Shown here: in pieces, positions 7,823-18,200 of the stretch
How positions within the stretch are numbered: position 1 is the first letter of the stretch
Layout: each line of letters starts with the position of its first letter
Origin: an uncultured Eubacteriales bacterium
Lineage (GTDB): Bacteria; Bacillota; Clostridia; Christensenellales; CAG-138
Length of the DNA stretch: 64,000 nt
Direction: 5' to 3'
Assembly: GCA_902801845.1 (NCBI GenBank)
Contig: CADCJW010000008.1
Span: forward strand, 1-64,000
The notes under the pieces: model-generated
The model's database searches: none
What the model was told of the DNA's origin: nothing
What the model saw: only the letters and a program-made list of their open reading frames with translations
Made by a program: the position numbers and the translations under genes

Positions 7823-8685
7823 AGCGCTTTGGCCGTTCCCTCAAATATGTCTATCTGGGCCTGATGCTGCTGTTCCTGTATCTGCCCATCCTGTACCTGA
7901 TCCTCTTCTCCTTCAACGACTTCCCCGTGGTCAGGCGCAGCCGGATGTACACCAACATCGGCAAGTGGAACGGATTCACCCTGGCCAACTACGGGGACAT
8001 CTTCACCGGCGACGCCGGCAGCGCTCTGCTGCTGACGCTGGAGATCGCCCTCATCACCGGCATCGTGGCCACCATCATCGGCACGGCGGCCGCCATCGGC
8101 ATCAACAGCATGAAGAAGCGCTCCCGCAGCGCGATCCTCTCCGTGTCCCAGCTGCCCATGGTGAACCCCGATTTGGTCACAGGCATCACGTTCATGATGC
8201 TCTTCGTGTTCGTCAACTCCATGCTGGCCAACGTGAATATGAAAATCGGCGACTTTGCCAAGCTCCTGATCGCTCATATCTCCTTCAGCATCCCCTATGT
8301 GATCTTCTCGGTGCTGCCGCGGCTGAAGCAAAGCTCCGACATGCTCTACGAGGCGGCGCTGGATCTGGGCTGCTCCCCCCTGGAGGCCTTGTGGAAAGCG
8401 GTGATTCCGGACATCATGCCGGGCATCTCCTCCGGCTTCATCATGGCCATCACCATGAGCTTGGACGATTTCGTGGTCAGCTACTTCGTGTCGGATTTGA
8501 GATCCAACCTCTCCATCTACATCTACACCCGGGCGGCCCACGGCACGAAGGGCGTGAACCCGGCTCTGGCCACCATCATCTTCATCCCGCTGGTAGCTAT
8601 GCTCCTCATCGTCAATCTGCGGCGGCTGGCCAAGGAGCGGGAGTATGAGATACAAAACAGGAAAGTCAACATGAAGAAGAAATAG
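7819..8685 (+). CDS. potC: Spermidine/putrescine ABC transporter permease PotC
   Basis: 288 residues, six predicted membrane segments, with the EAA loop in YEAALDLGCSPLEALWKAVIPDI and the MSLDDFVVSYF segment common in PotC. It starts at GTG overlapping the potB stop (GTGA), with GGAAGGAGG upstream, so translation is coupled. The C-terminus is unusually basic (VNMKKK). It pairs with PotB in the inner membrane. Confidence 0.92.
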   Translation: MKRFGRSLKYVYLGLMLLFLYLPILYLILFSFNDFPVVRRSRMYTNIGKWNGFTLANYGDIFTGDAGSALLLTLEIALITGIVATIIGTAAAIGINSMKKRSRSAILSVSQLPMVNPDLVTGITFMMLFVFVNSMLANVNMKIGDFAKLLIAHISFSIPYVIFSVLPRLKQSSDMLYEAALDLGCSPLEALWKAVIPDIMPGISSGFIMAITMSLDDFVVSYFVSDLRSNLSIYIYTRAAHGTKGVNPALATIIFIPLVAMLLIVNLRRLAKEREYEIQNRKVNMKKK

Positions 8686-8699
8686 AAAGGGGACTTGAA

Positions 8700-9839
8700 A
8701 TGAAAAAAATCCTTTGCCTGGCACTCTGTGCGCTGATGATCCTTGCCGTTGTCGGCTGCAAGAAAGACGCTTCCACCGGCGCCCAGACTGAGAAGACCGA
8801 CGGGGCGAACGCCCCCGATGCCGGCGACGAGCTGGTTTTTGCGGACGGCGATCAATACGATACCATCGGCGGCGAGCTGAACATCCTGAACTGGGGCGAG
8901 TACATCGACCCGGATCTCATCGAGATATTTGAAAAGGAGACCGGCGTAAAGATCAACTACGTGGAGATGACCAGCAACGAGGAGATGCTCATCAAGCTTC
9001 GGGCTGCCGACGGCCTCTTCGATCTGTGCTTCCCCTCCGACTATATCATCGAGCAGATGATCCGGGAGGATATGCTGCTGCCCCTCGATTACAGCCTGAT
9101 CCCCAACGCCAAGAACATCGACCCCAAGATGAGCGCCTTCACCAATGTGTTCGATCCGGGCAGCAAATACTCCCTGCCCTATATGTGGGGCACCGTGGGC
9201 ATCCTCTACAACACCAAGATGGTGGAGGAAGACGTGGACAGCTGGGGCATCCTCTGGGACGAGAAGTACACCGGCCAGATCTGGATGTATGACAGCATGC
9301 GGGACACCCTGGGCATCACCCTCAAGTATCTCGGGTATGATCTCAACACCCGCAACGAGGCCGAGGTAGCCGCCGCCCGGGACAAGCTCATCGAGCAGGC
9401 ACCCATCCGCAAGGGCTTCGGCACGGACAACATGCGCACCTCCATGATCAACAACAAGGGCGCCCTGGGCGTGATCTATTCCGGCGACGCCTATGCCGCC
9501 ATCGAGGAGAACGAGGACCTCGCCTATGTGGTGCCCAAGGAGGGCAGCAACGTGTGGTATGACAACGTGGTCATCCCCAAAACCGCCAAGAACGTGGCGG
9601 CGGCCCACGCCTTCATCAACTTCCTGAACGACGGCAACGTGGCGGCCCGGAACACCGAGTTCATCTGCTACTCCACCCCCAACGCCGCCGCCATGGAGCG
9701 CCTGGACGAAAGCTTCACCGAGGACGAGACCTACAATCCGTCGCAGGAGGTGCTGGATCGCTGCGAGGTGTTCCATGACCTGGGCGATTTCGTGGACGTG
9801 TTCAGCGCCGCCTGGAGCAAGGTCATCTCCTCCAACTGA
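8700..9839 (+). CDS. potD: Spermidine/putrescine-binding lipoprotein PotD
   Basis: 379 residues. A lipoprotein signal peptide ends with the lipobox LAVVGC (Cys20), so the protein is anchored outside the membrane. The mature part begins its fold with LNILNWGEYIDPDLIEIFEKETG, a hallmark of polyamine-binding PotD/PotF, and contains Trp and acidic residues of the binding cleft. RBS AAAGGGGAC precedes ATG. It delivers polyamine to PotBC and completes the operon's transporter. Confidence 0.93.
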   Translation: MKKILCLALCALMILAVVGCKKDASTGAQTEKTDGANAPDAGDELVFADGDQYDTIGGELNILNWGEYIDPDLIEIFEKETGVKINYVEMTSNEEMLIKLRAADGLFDLCFPSDYIIEQMIREDMLLPLDYSLIPNAKNIDPKMSAFTNVFDPGSKYSLPYMWGTVGILYNTKMVEEDVDSWGILWDEKYTGQIWMYDSMRDTLGITLKYLGYDLNTRNEAEVAAARDKLIEQAPIRKGFGTDNMRTSMINNKGALGVIYSGDAYAAIEENEDLAYVVPKEGSNVWYDNVVIPKTAKNVAAAHAFINFLNDGNVAARNTEFICYSTPNAAAMERLDESFTEDETYNPSQEVLDRCEVFHDLGDFVDVFSAAWSKVISSN

Positions 9840-9846
9840 GCTTCCT

Positions 9847-10056
9847 ATGACCGACGAACGTATCCTCCGGCTCAACGAGCTGGCCAAGAAGTATAAGAGC
9901 GGCGTGCCCCTCACCGAGGCGGAGCTTCAGGAGCGGGACGCCCTGCGCAAGGAGTACGTGGCCGCCTTCCGGGAGAGCCTGCGGGCGCAGCTTGATAACA
10001 CCTACATCCAAACCCCCGACGGCCGGCGCACGAAGCTGAGACCGAAGGGAAAGTAG
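9847..10056 (+). CDS. DUF896 family small protein (YnzC-like)
   Basis: 69 residues. RLNELAKKYKSGVPLTEAEL followed by RDALRKEYVAAFRESLRAQL and the end LDNTYIQTPDG is the compact helical-hairpin pattern of UPF0291/DUF896 proteins (YnzC, YneJ region of Bacillus), of unknown function. The start at 9847 is 7 bases after the potD stop; a start at 9775 inside potD would give a non-family N-terminus. Its role with polyamine transport, if any, is unknown. It is followed by repeat copy B. Confidence 0.8.
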   Translation: MTDERILRLNELAKKYKSGVPLTEAELQERDALRKEYVAAFRESLRAQLDNTYIQTPDGRRTKLRPKGK

Positions 10057-10063
10057 GTCTTTT

Positions 10064-10203
10064 GCCGCTTTTTTCTCTTCGGTGAAGAGAAAAAAGCGGC
10101 GCAAAAAAGAGAAGCTCAAGGATAAAAAAGGGGAAGTACTGCGCATGCAATACTCCCCAAATAAAGTTCTTTCGGATGCACCCTTTCTTTCAAGAAAGGG
10201 TGC
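10064..10203. repeat. Interspersed double-hairpin element, copy B (type 1)
   Basis: Left hairpin: 17-bp perfect stem 10064-10080 / 10084-10100 with loop GGT. Conserved GCAAAAAAGAGAAGC follows, then an imperfect central palindrome, the conserved AAAGTTCTTT at 10163-10172 and a right hairpin with an 11-bp stem (10178-10188 / 10193-10203). It lies 8 bases after the DUF896 stop and 9 bases before the stop of the convergent hydrolase gene. Confidence 0.85.
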
Positions 10204-10211
10204 GTGCTTTA

Positions 10212-10973
10212 TTAATTTCCGCTGAAAAACTCCAAAATCGCCTTGATGGCCTCGTCCATGGCCCGGGGGTCCTGGAACCGGTGGTCCGCGTTGTCGATGG
10301 GCACCAGCTCCATGAGCTGATCGTCGGCGAAGCTCTGGACCATGTCAAAGGGCACGATCTCGTCCCGGCGGCCCTGGAGGATCAGCACGTCGTCCATATA
10401 GGCTGTGAAATCGTGATGGACCAGGTCCACGGCCCGGATCTCGTCCAGAAACACCTTGTCCAGATCCACCTTCCGGTCGAAGCCCACGGACGCCTCCTTG
10501 CCCTTCTCGACCCGCTCCAGCTCCTCCGGGGACATGATGCGATGGGTCTGGATCCAATAGAGGTCCACGGCGGGGCTGCGCAGGGCCACCCTTTCAAAGG
10601 GACTGCCGTGGTCCGCCATATACTTCAAAAACAGGAAACCCCCGAAGCTGGTGGCGTATCCAAGGAGCCGGGGCCCGTGGAACCGGTCCCGCGCGTCCTC
10701 GATCATGGCGGACAGGTACCCGTCGCAGTCCCCCAGCCTGAGCTTCTTGCGCACGTCGTCCCCATGGCAGGGCCAGTTGAAGGTGACCGTGGCCATGCCA
10801 CGGCGCTTGTTCAGGGCCCGCTGGGCGAACCGCTCCGCCGCCTTATTGTCCTTATGCCCGCCGAAGCCGTGGCCGAAGAGGACCACCGTGTCCACCGGCT
10901 TCTTCTCGTCGCAATACAGCTTGCAGCTCACGTTGTATCCGTTGCGGGAAACGGTAAAATTCTGTTCTTTCAT
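10212..10973 (-). CDS. Alpha/beta hydrolase (serine hydrolase)
   Basis: 253 residues with a complete hydrolase triad: FGHGFGGH oxyanion segment at 33-40, nucleophile Ser109 in GYATSFGG, acid Asp204 in LQGRRDEIVP, and His231 in DNADHRF. The layout resembles short cytosolic esterase/peptidase-like dienelactone-hydrolase relatives; no signal peptide. Substrate unknown. ATG at 10973 is preferred over a TTG four codons upstream that lies in the T tract of the recA terminator. Apart from that terminator there is no clear separate promoter, so it may rely on readthrough from recA. Confidence 0.75.
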   Translation of the reverse strand: MKEQNFTVSRNGYNVSCKLYCDEKKPVDTVVLFGHGFGGHKDNKAAERFAQRALNKRRGMATVTFNWPCHGDDVRKKLRLGDCDGYLSAMIEDARDRFHGPRLLGYATSFGGFLFLKYMADHGSPFERVALRSPAVDLYWIQTHRIMSPEELERVEKGKEASVGFDRKVDLDKVFLDEIRAVDLVHHDFTAYMDDVLILQGRRDEIVPFDMVQSFADDQLMELVPIDNADHRFQDPRAMDEAIKAILEFFSGN

Positions 10974-10983
10974 AGGCTTTCTC

Positions 10984-11012
10984 AAAAAAGCGCCCTGCCG
11001 CGGGCAGAGCGC
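10984..11012 (-). terminator. Intrinsic terminator of recA
   Basis: On the minus strand GCGCTCTGCC, loop CGC, then GGCAGGGCGC (plus-strand 10990-11012) forms a 10-bp stem with one wobble pair, followed by six T (10984-10989). It lies 17 bases after the recA stop. Confidence 0.85.
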
Positions 11013-11028
11013 ATGGGTTCACGCAGAA

Positions 11029-12105
11029 TCACAGGGTGGGGGCGTCGCCTCGGGAAGCCTCCAGCATGGCCCGGCGGGCGGCCCGCTTCTGCTCGGCCTC
11101 GGCCTGGGCCTTCTTCTTTTCCTCCTCCACCTGGGCGCGGATCTTGTTCTCGATCTCGTCGCACAGCTCCGGGTTGTCCTTCAAGAACTGGCGGGCGTTG
11201 TCCCGGCCCTGGGCGATGCGCATCTCGCCGTAGTTGAACCAGGCGCCGGACTTGGTCATGATCTTCCGGGCCACGGCCTGGTCGATGACGCTGCCCTCCC
11301 GGGAGATGCCCTCCCCGTAGAGCATGTCGAACTCCGCCGTGCGGAAGGGCGGGGCAACCTTGTTTTTGACCACCTTCACCTTGGTGCGGCTGCCGATGGC
11401 CTCGCCGCCCACCTTCAGGGTCTCGATCCGCCGCACGTCCAGGCGCACGGAGGCGTAAAACTTCAGCGCCTTGCCGCCGGGGGTGGTCTCCGGATTTCCG
11501 AACATGACGCCCACCTTCTCACGGAGCTGGTTGATGAAGATGACCACGCAGTTGCTCTTGTTGATGGCGCCGGTGAGCTTGCGAAGGGCCTGGCTCATGA
11601 GCCGGGCCTGGAGTCCCACGTGGGAGTCGCCCATGTCGCCTTCGATCTCCGCCTTGGGCACCAGGGCCGCCACGGAGTCCACCACCACCACGTCGATGGC
11701 GCCGGAGCGGACCAGGGACTCGGTGATCTCCAGCGCCTGCTCGCCGGTGTCGGGCTGGGACACGTACAGGTCGTCCACGTTCACGCCCAAACTCTCGGCG
11801 TAGACCGGATCCAGCGCGTGCTCCGCGTCGATGAAGGCCGCCGTGCCGCCCATCTTCTGGGCCTGGGCCACCACGTGCAGGGCGATGGTGGTCTTACCGG
11901 AGGACTCGGGCCCGAAGACCTCGATGATCCTGCCCCGGGGCACGCCGCCCACGCCCAGCGCGATGTCCAAATCGATGCAGCCCGTGGGGATGGCGGAGAT
12001 GTTCAGATTGGCCGAGGCGTCCCCCAGCTTCATGATGGCTCCCTTGCCGAACTGCTTTTCGATCTGCGCAAGGGCTATTTCAAGGGCTTTTTCCTTATCC
12101 AGCAT
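11029..12105 (-). CDS. recA: Recombinase RecA
   Basis: 358 residues, full length. Walker A GPESSGKT at 65-72, [24 protein letters not shown] (Walker B and loop), [22 protein letters not shown] (loop L2), and a charged C-terminal tail. It forms the ATP-dependent filament on single-stranded DNA for homologous recombination and stimulates SOS repressor cleavage. It is downstream of cinA with a 93-base gap holding its own extended -10 promoter; the cinA-recA order is conserved in Firmicutes. Confidence 0.98.
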   Translation of the reverse strand: MLDKEKALEIALAQIEKQFGKGAIMKLGDASANLNISAIPTGCIDLDIALGVGGVPRGRIIEVFGPESSGKTTIALHVVAQAQKMGGTAAFIDAEHALDPVYAESLGVNVDDLYVSQPDTGEQALEITESLVRSGAIDVVVVDSVAALVPKAEIEGDMGDSHVGLQARLMSQALRKLTGAINKSNCVVIFINQLREKVGVMFGNPETTPGGKALKFYASVRLDVRRIETLKVGGEAIGSRTKVKVVKNKVAPPFRTAEFDMLYGEGISREGSVIDQAVARKIMTKSGAWFNYGEMRIAQGRDNARQFLKDNPELCDEIENKIRAQVEEEKKKAQAEAEQKRAARRAMLEASRGDAPTL

Positions 12106-12136
12106 AGCGATACCGTCCTTCTCGTTTCTTTAATTC

Positions 12137-12145
12137 AGTATACCA
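12137..12145 (-). promoter_or_regulatory. Extended -10 promoter of recA
   Basis: On the minus strand TGGTATACT is an extended -10 element (TGn plus TATACT) 31-39 bases upstream of the recA start. The -35 at 17 bases distance is poor (TGTACG), in keeping with extended -10 use. The gap also holds two related 19-mers, TACCATAAACGGTTCACTT (12141-12159) and TACCATAAACCGCTCATTT (12186-12204). I see no consensus LexA box. Confidence 0.5.
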
Positions 12146-12198
12146 TAAACGGTTCACTTCGTACAGAGGTTTCTGCAGCAAAGGGTACCATAAACCGC

Positions 12199-13425
12199 TC
12201 ATTTTTCGCAAAGCTTCCGGCGCAGCATGTCCAGGGCGTGGAGGACGGCCAGTCGCCGGATCCGATTCCGATCCCCCGTAAGATGGAGCTCCTTCACCTT
12301 GACCCCGTCCGGGGCGGCCAACGATACGTACACCAGTCCCACGTTTTCCCCGTCGGGACCGGCGTAGCCCGTGGTGGCCAGGGCGTAATCCGTGCGGGCC
12401 TTGTTCCGCATGCCGACGGCCATCTCCCGGGCGCATTCCTCCGATACGGCGGTGAACCGTTCCAACGTCTCTGCCTTCACGCCCAGAGAGCCCATCTTCG
12501 CCTCGTTGGCGTAGGTCACGTCCCCCTCCACGAAATAGGCGGAGCTGCCGCCCATATCCACGAAAGCGGAGGAGAGGAGCCCCCCCGTGCAGCTTTCGGC
12601 GCAGGAGAGGGTAGCGCCCTGTTCCAGCAGCAGCCGATGGCACACCGCCGAAAGTTCCTCGTCGTTCTCGGAGTAGACCACGTCCCCGAACCGGCGCTCC
12701 ACCTCGGCCACGACGGGGGAGAGGAGGGCCTCCCCTTCCGCGTCGTCCCTGGCCTGGGCGGTGATCCTCAGCTTCACCTCCCCGGTCTCGCAGTAGGTGG
12801 CCAGCGTGGGATTGGTCTGGCTGTCGATCAGATCCTTCAATTCGTATTCCACGTCGCTCTCGCCCTTGCCGAAGATGCGGAGCATGTGGGTGTAGAGCCG
12901 ATGGCCGCTGCGCTTCTCCAGATAGGGCATCACGTAATCCGTGAACATAGGCCGCAGCTCCCTGGGCGGCCCGGGCATCAAAATGGCCGCCTTCCCGTCC
13001 TTCTCCATGAGGCAGCCGGGGGCCGTGCCCCGGGGGTTGGGGAGGATGGTGCAGTTTTCGGACGGGAACATGGCCTGCTTTTTGTTGTTGGGGGTGGGCT
13101 TGCGGCCAAAGCTTTTGAACCGCTCCACGATCCTGTCCCATTCCTCGGGGTAGAGGACAAGATCCAGCCCCAGCGCCGCCGCCACGGTCTCCTTGGTGAG
13201 GTCGTCCTCCGTGGGCCCGAGGCCTCCGGAGAAGAGGACCACGTCGGACCGGGAGAGGGCGGTGAGCACCGCCTCCGTCAGCCGCTGAGGGTTGTCGCCC
13301 ACCACCTGCTGGCGGTACAGGTCCACCCCCAGGGGGGCCAGCTTTTCGGCCATGAACTGGGCGTTGGTGTTCACGATCTGCCCCATGAGCAGCTCCGTGC
13401 CCACGCAAATGATTTCTGCGATCAT
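12199..13425 (-). CDS. cinA: CinA-family competence/damage-inducible protein, nicotinamide-nucleotide amidase
   Basis: 408 residues with both family domains. Residues 1-170 are the MoeA/MogA-like part (ICVGTELLMGQIVNTNAQFMA, FSGGLGPTEDDLTKE); residues 250-405 are the CinA C-terminal amidase part (LLLEQGATLSCAESCTGGLL with the nucleophilic Ser, and TTGYAGPDG). Such enzymes recycle NMN to NaMN and, in competent Firmicutes, accompany RecA during DNA uptake. It starts 4 bases after the pgsA stop and belongs to the ftsK-rimO-pgsA-cinA operon. Confidence 0.95.
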   Translation of the reverse strand: MIAEIICVGTELLMGQIVNTNAQFMAEKLAPLGVDLYRQQVVGDNPQRLTEAVLTALSRSDVVLFSGGLGPTEDDLTKETVAAALGLDLVLYPEEWDRIVERFKSFGRKPTPNNKKQAMFPSENCTILPNPRGTAPGCLMEKDGKAAILMPGPPRELRPMFTDYVMPYLEKRSGHRLYTHMLRIFGKGESDVEYELKDLIDSQTNPTLATYCETGEVKLRITAQARDDAEGEALLSPVVAEVERRFGDVVYSENDEELSAVCHRLLLEQGATLSCAESCTGGLLSSAFVDMGGSSAYFVEGDVTYANEAKMGSLGVKAETLERFTAVSEECAREMAVGMRNKARTDYALATTGYAGPDGENVGLVYVSLAAPDGVKVKELHLTGDRNRIRRLAVLHALDMLRRKLCEK

Positions 13426-13429
13426 ATCC

Positions 13430-13972
13430 TTATACCTGCTCGATCAGCTTCCGGTTCCTGTACAAATAGTCCCAGCCGGACCAAACGGACATGACCAGGG
13501 AGGCGTAGAGGAGGATGAGACCGATGACTTGAAAGGGTTTCCAGCAGCCCCCCACCATGAGGAAGGGGAGGGCGATATCCTGCAGGGTGGTCTTGATCTT
13601 GCCCAGGTTCCCCGCGGCCAGGACCACGCCCTTGCCCGCCGCCACCAGCCTTAGGCCGGAGATCACGAACTCCCGGGCGATGAAGAGGATGGTCACCACC
13701 GGCGGCACCTTTCCCTGGGCCGTGAGCATGACCAGGACGGAGTTCACCAGGAGCTTGTCCGCGATGGGGTCCATGAACTTGCCGAAATCCGTGACCATGT
13801 TGTGGGAGCGGGCGTAGCGGCCGTCCACCGTGTCGGTGGCGGCGGCCACGATGAACAGCACCACCGCCACCCACATGCCCCAGCTGGGGGGCAGATAGAA
13901 GCAGAGGATGATGAAGGGCACCAGCAAAATGCGCAGAATGGTCAGCTTGTTGGGAAGATTCATGCTTTTCAT
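13430..13972 (-). CDS. pgsA: CDP-diacylglycerol-glycerol-3-phosphate 3-phosphatidyltransferase
   Basis: 180 residues, four to five membrane segments. The CDP-alcohol phosphotransferase signature is complete: D-G-(x2)-A-R in DTVDGRYARS, then G-(x3)-D-(x3)-D in FGKFMDPIADK. The enzyme makes phosphatidylglycerophosphate, the committed step to phosphatidylglycerol and cardiolipin. It overlaps rimO by 4 bases, and its start is fixed by that coupling. Confidence 0.95.
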   Translation of the reverse strand: MKSMNLPNKLTILRILLVPFIILCFYLPPSWGMWVAVVLFIVAAATDTVDGRYARSHNMVTDFGKFMDPIADKLLVNSVLVMLTAQGKVPPVVTILFIAREFVISGLRLVAAGKGVVLAAGNLGKIKTTLQDIALPFLMVGGCWKPFQVIGLILLYASLVMSVWSGWDYLYRNRKLIEQV

Positions 13973-15264
13973 AGGCTTTCCCCTTTCATATCGTATTCGC
14001 CTGCCTGGGTAAGGCGGATCGGTTCATATTCACCGATGGCGTGGTAGCTTTTGCGGGGGATCAGGACCCGCCCGTCCACGTCCGGGGCCTCCCGGGGGGT
14101 GCGGCCGACGGCATGGGTCCCGGTGAGCTCCTCGATGAGCAGCTCCGTTTCCCGGCCCACCCAGCGCCGATTCCGCTCCAGGGAGATGGGCTTCTGCTGG
14201 GCCATGAGGGCGCAAAGCCGGGCCTGCTTGACCTCGTCCGGAACCTGATCCGGCATAGTCGCCGCCCGGGTCCCCTCCTCGGGGGAGAAGACGAAGGCCC
14301 CCACCCGGTCGAAGGGATAGTCCCTGAGGAAGGTGAGGAGGGTATTGAACTGTTCCTCCGTCTCCCCGGGGAAGCCCACCATCATGGTGGTGCGGAGGGT
14401 GAAGTCCGGGTAGTTCCTGTATAGATACTCCAGCAGCTGCCGGATATAGGCCCCGCTGCCCCGGCGGTGCATCCGCTGCAGGATGTCATCGTCGATGTGC
14501 TGCAGGGGGATATCGAGATACGGTATCAGCTTCTCGCCCTGGGCAAGGGTGTCCAAAAGCGCTTCGTTCACCGTGTCCGGGTAGGTATAGAGGACCCGGA
14601 CCCAGTGAAGGGCGTCGATCCGGTCCAGCTCCTTCAACAGGGGCACCAGCATGGACTTCCCGTACCGGTCCACCCCGTAGCCGGAGGTGTCCTGGGCGAT
14701 GACGGTGAGCTCCGTCACGCCTGAGTCGGCCAGGCGCTTCGCCTCGTCCACCAGCTCCTCCAGGGGCTCGGAGCAAAGGTTCCCCCGGATCAGGGGGATG
14801 GCGCAGTAGGTGCAGCGGTTGTTGCACCCGTCTCCCGTCCTGAGAAAGGCCCGGTAGGGGGGCGTGGTGAGGAGCCGCTCCGTGAGGCCGCAGCCCGATT
14901 TCGGAAGGGGCAGCCCCAGTTTCTCGGCCAGGAGCCCCGGCAGCTTTTCATACTCCCGGACCCCCAGCAAGATATCTATCTCCGGCAGCTCCGCCCTAAG
15001 CTCCTGCCGGTACCGCTCCGTAAGGCAGCCCGTGGCCACCAGCACCCGGCAGCGGCCCCGGTCCTTATACTGGGCCATCTCCAAAATGGCGTGGATGCTT
15101 TCCTCCTTGGCCGGGTCGATGAAGCCGCAGGTGTTCACGATCAGCACCTCCGCCTGGGCCGGGTCAGGGGTGAAATCGTAGCCGAACCGCCTGAGCAGGC
15201 CCAGCATCCGCTCCGTATCCACCTGGTTCTTGGCGCAGCCAAGGCTGATGACGCCTATTTTCAT
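13969..15264 (-). CDS. rimO: Ribosomal protein S12 methylthiotransferase RimO
   Basis: 431 residues. Radical-SAM Cys147, Cys151 and Cys154 (GCNNRCTYC); the N-terminal methylthiotransferase domain has Cys10, Cys46 and Cys80 for the second 4Fe-4S cluster; a C-terminal TRAM domain (residues 370-431) binds RNA or S12. IGVISLGCAKNQVDTE separates RimO from MiaB. It adds a methylthio group to Asp of ribosomal protein S12. It overlaps ftsK by 4 bases at its start. Confidence 0.95.
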   Translation of the reverse strand: MKIGVISLGCAKNQVDTERMLGLLRRFGYDFTPDPAQAEVLIVNTCGFIDPAKEESIHAILEMAQYKDRGRCRVLVATGCLTERYRQELRAELPEIDILLGVREYEKLPGLLAEKLGLPLPKSGCGLTERLLTTPPYRAFLRTGDGCNNRCTYCAIPLIRGNLCSEPLEELVDEAKRLADSGVTELTVIAQDTSGYGVDRYGKSMLVPLLKELDRIDALHWVRVLYTYPDTVNEALLDTLAQGEKLIPYLDIPLQHIDDDILQRMHRRGSGAYIRQLLEYLYRNYPDFTLRTTMMVGFPGETEEQFNTLLTFLRDYPFDRVGAFVFSPEEGTRAATMPDQVPDEVKQARLCALMAQQKPISLERNRRWVGRETELLIEELTGTHAVGRTPREAPDVDGRVLIPRKSYHAIGEYEPIRLTQAGEYDMKGESL

Positions 15265-18200
15265 GCCTTATCCTCTTCCTCCTCGTCCCAGGGGGCCTCG
15301 TCGTCCATGGCCTCGTCCGAGGCGTCCGCGTCGGGCACATAGCTGCCGTCGCCGAAGAGGGCCTCCCACTGGGCCCGCTTGATGAGCACCTTTCGGGGCT
15401 TGCTGCCGTCGAAGCCGGACACGTACCCCTGCTCCTCCATCATGTCCACCAGCCGGGCCGCCCGGGCGTAGCCCACCCGAAGCTTCCGCTGGATCATGGA
15501 GATGGAGGCCTGGCCGGAATCGAGGACGATCCGGACCGCTTCGCCCAGCAGCTCGTCCTCCTGCTTGCCCTCGCCGAAGACGCCGCCCTTGGCGCCGCCG
15601 GCGGCCCCGGACATGGCCTGCTCGGCCTCGCTGTCAAACTGCTGCTGTTCCCCGTTCTGGGCCTTGATATCGTTCACCACCGCTTCCACTTCCTCGTCGG
15701 AGACGAAGGCCGCCTGGAGCCGGGTAGGCTTGGCCGCCCCGTTGGGGTGGAAGAGGCAGTCGCCCCGGCCGAGAAGCTTCTCGGCGCCGGTGCTGTCCAA
15801 GATGATCCTGGAGTCGATGGCCGAGCTCACGGCGAAGGCCGCGCGGCTCGGGATGTTCGCCTTGATAAGGCCCGTGATGACGTCCGCCGAGGGGCGCTGG
15901 GTGGCCACGATCAGGTGGATGGCCGCCGCCCGGCCCAGCTGGGCGATGCGGCAGATGCAGTCTTCCACCTCGTCGGGAGCCACCATCATGAGGTCAGCGA
16001 GCTCGTCGATGATCACCACGATTCGGGGCAGCTTGTTCTTCGGGTCCTCCTGCAATTCGTTGTAGCGGGTGATCTCCCGGGCGCCGATGTCACTGAACTT
16101 CTTATAGCGCAGGGTCATCTCGTTCACGGCCCAGCGAAGGGCGCTGGCCGCCTTCTTGGGATCGGTGACCACAGGGATCAACAGGTGGGGGAGGGTGCTG
16201 TACACGCTGAGCTCCACCTGCTTGGGGTCCACCATGATGAGCCGCAGGTCCTCGGGCCCGGACTTGTAGACCATGGAAAGGATGATGTCGTTGATGCACA
16301 CGGACTTGCCGGAGCCCGTGGAACCGGCGATGAGCATGTGGGGCATCTTGGAGAGGTCCGCCACCACGATCTTGCCGCCGATGTCCTTGCCGATGGCCAT
16401 GGTCACGGGGGACTTGGCGTTCCTAAACTCGTCGGTGTCCAAGATCTCCTTCAACAGCACCGTGGCGGCGGTCTTGTTGGGCACCTCCACGCCCACGGCG
16501 GCCTTGCCGGGAATGGGGGCCTCGATGCGCACCCGGGGGGCGGCCAGAGCCAAAGCAAGGTCGTTGCTGAGGGTGGTGATCCGATTCACCCGCACGCCAC
16601 GGGCGGGTTGCAGCTCGTACCGGGTGACCACCGGGCCCACGGAATAGCCCAGGGCCTTGCACTCGATGTTGAAGCTGGCCAAGGTCTCGATGAGCAGCTC
16701 CATGGTCTTCTCCGGGGTCTCGGAGGCGGTGCGATAGTTCTTCTCCGGGGTCTTGAGCACGTCCAGGGAGGGCCGCTGATACTCGATCCGGGGGGCCTCC
16801 ATGGGCTCGGGCAGGGCTTCGCCGGTGGCCTCGTCGTGGTAGACGAACTTCTTGTCCGGGGCCCGCTCCGGCTCCGGCAGGGGCGCTTCGCCCTCCTCGT
16901 AGGGGGTGGCCTCCGTGAAGGCCTTCAGATCGTCCATGGTCATGTTCTTGGGGTCGGCGGGCCGGGTCGGGGCGGGCTTTTCCGACGCCGGTTCCGCCGC
17001 TTCCCGCCCAAAGACGGACAGCTCCTCCAGGGGCGTTTTGTCCATTTCGGGCGCCTTCCCCTCGGGACGGCTCACCACCGTGATGCTCTCCGGCGTCTTC
17101 AGCTCCGCAGCCTCCCCAGGTCGGCTGATCTTGGACCGGCGCGGCGGGAGCTTGAAGAGCTCCTCCTTGGGGGCCTCGGGGGTCAGATCCGGCACCGGCT
17201 TGTTGGCGGGCAGGGGCTCCTCCCCGGGCATGCGCAGCACGTCGTCTATGGGTTCGTCCAAAAAGGTGGGGCCGTTCTTGGGCTTCTTGGCCAGGGGACC
17301 ACCCGAGGGGAAGAAGGAGAGATCGTCCTCCCCCTGGGGGCGCTTGCGGGGCTCCTCGACTTCGGGCACGAAGAAGGCCTCGTCAAAGGGGATCCGGCTC
17401 TTCTTCTTGGGCGAGACGGGAGGCTCCGCCGCCTTGGTCCGCCGCATGCCGCCGGGCTGGGGGATGTCCTCCAAATGCCCCAAAGTGTCCGGATCCACCT
17501 CCGGCACCGGGGCCGGGGCTTCCCCGTCCACGGACTGGATGAACAAAGATTTCTGCTTCCGGGCGGGCAGGGCGTTGGGCTCCGAGGCGATTTCGTCGTA
17601 GTCGTCCTCCGGGGCCTCCTCATCCAGCCGCTCGATGGCGTCCGCCATCTTGCTCTTCAATATCTCCGGGAAGGTGCGCAAACTGATGCGGGTGATGAAC
17701 AGCAAACAGACCACGATCCCCGCGATGACCACCACGGAGCACAGGGTCCGGCCGCCGATCCATTCCAAAACATAGCAGATAAGGCCGCCCACCACGCCGC
17801 CGCCGCTCTTCTCGGCCGCGTTCATGACGGGGGAGGCCGCCCGATCGAAGCAGTCCACGATGAACTTGGCGATGGGGATGATCTTGCCCTCCCCGTCGCG
17901 GACGCTGATCTGGCCCATGAGCTGCATCAGGGCCGCCACGAACACCACCAGCAGCACCGTGAACAGCACCCGGCCCTTTTCCGGCATCCGCTTGCGGCCG
18001 GCGATGGAGAACACCCCCAGCAGCAGCAAAAACGGCGGCAGCCCGAAGGACACCACGCCCACGGACCCGAAGAGCACCTTCTGCAGGGCCACCCCAAGGG
18101 GCGCGTCCGTGGTCCGATAGAGGTACAGTCCCAGCAGGATGCCCAGGGCGATGAGCACCACGCCCAAGACCTCTGCGCCCACCCGCTGCATGACCGTGGC

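Noticed and set aside
12106..12198. LexA/SOS box at recA
   Set aside because: No GAAC-N4-GTTC type palindrome is present; GAACCGTTTATGG only resembles one half.
10651..13494. Plus-strand open frame of over 900 codons across recA and cinA
   Set aside because: Shadow of the minus-strand recA and cinA genes, which have complete family motifs; the shadow has none.
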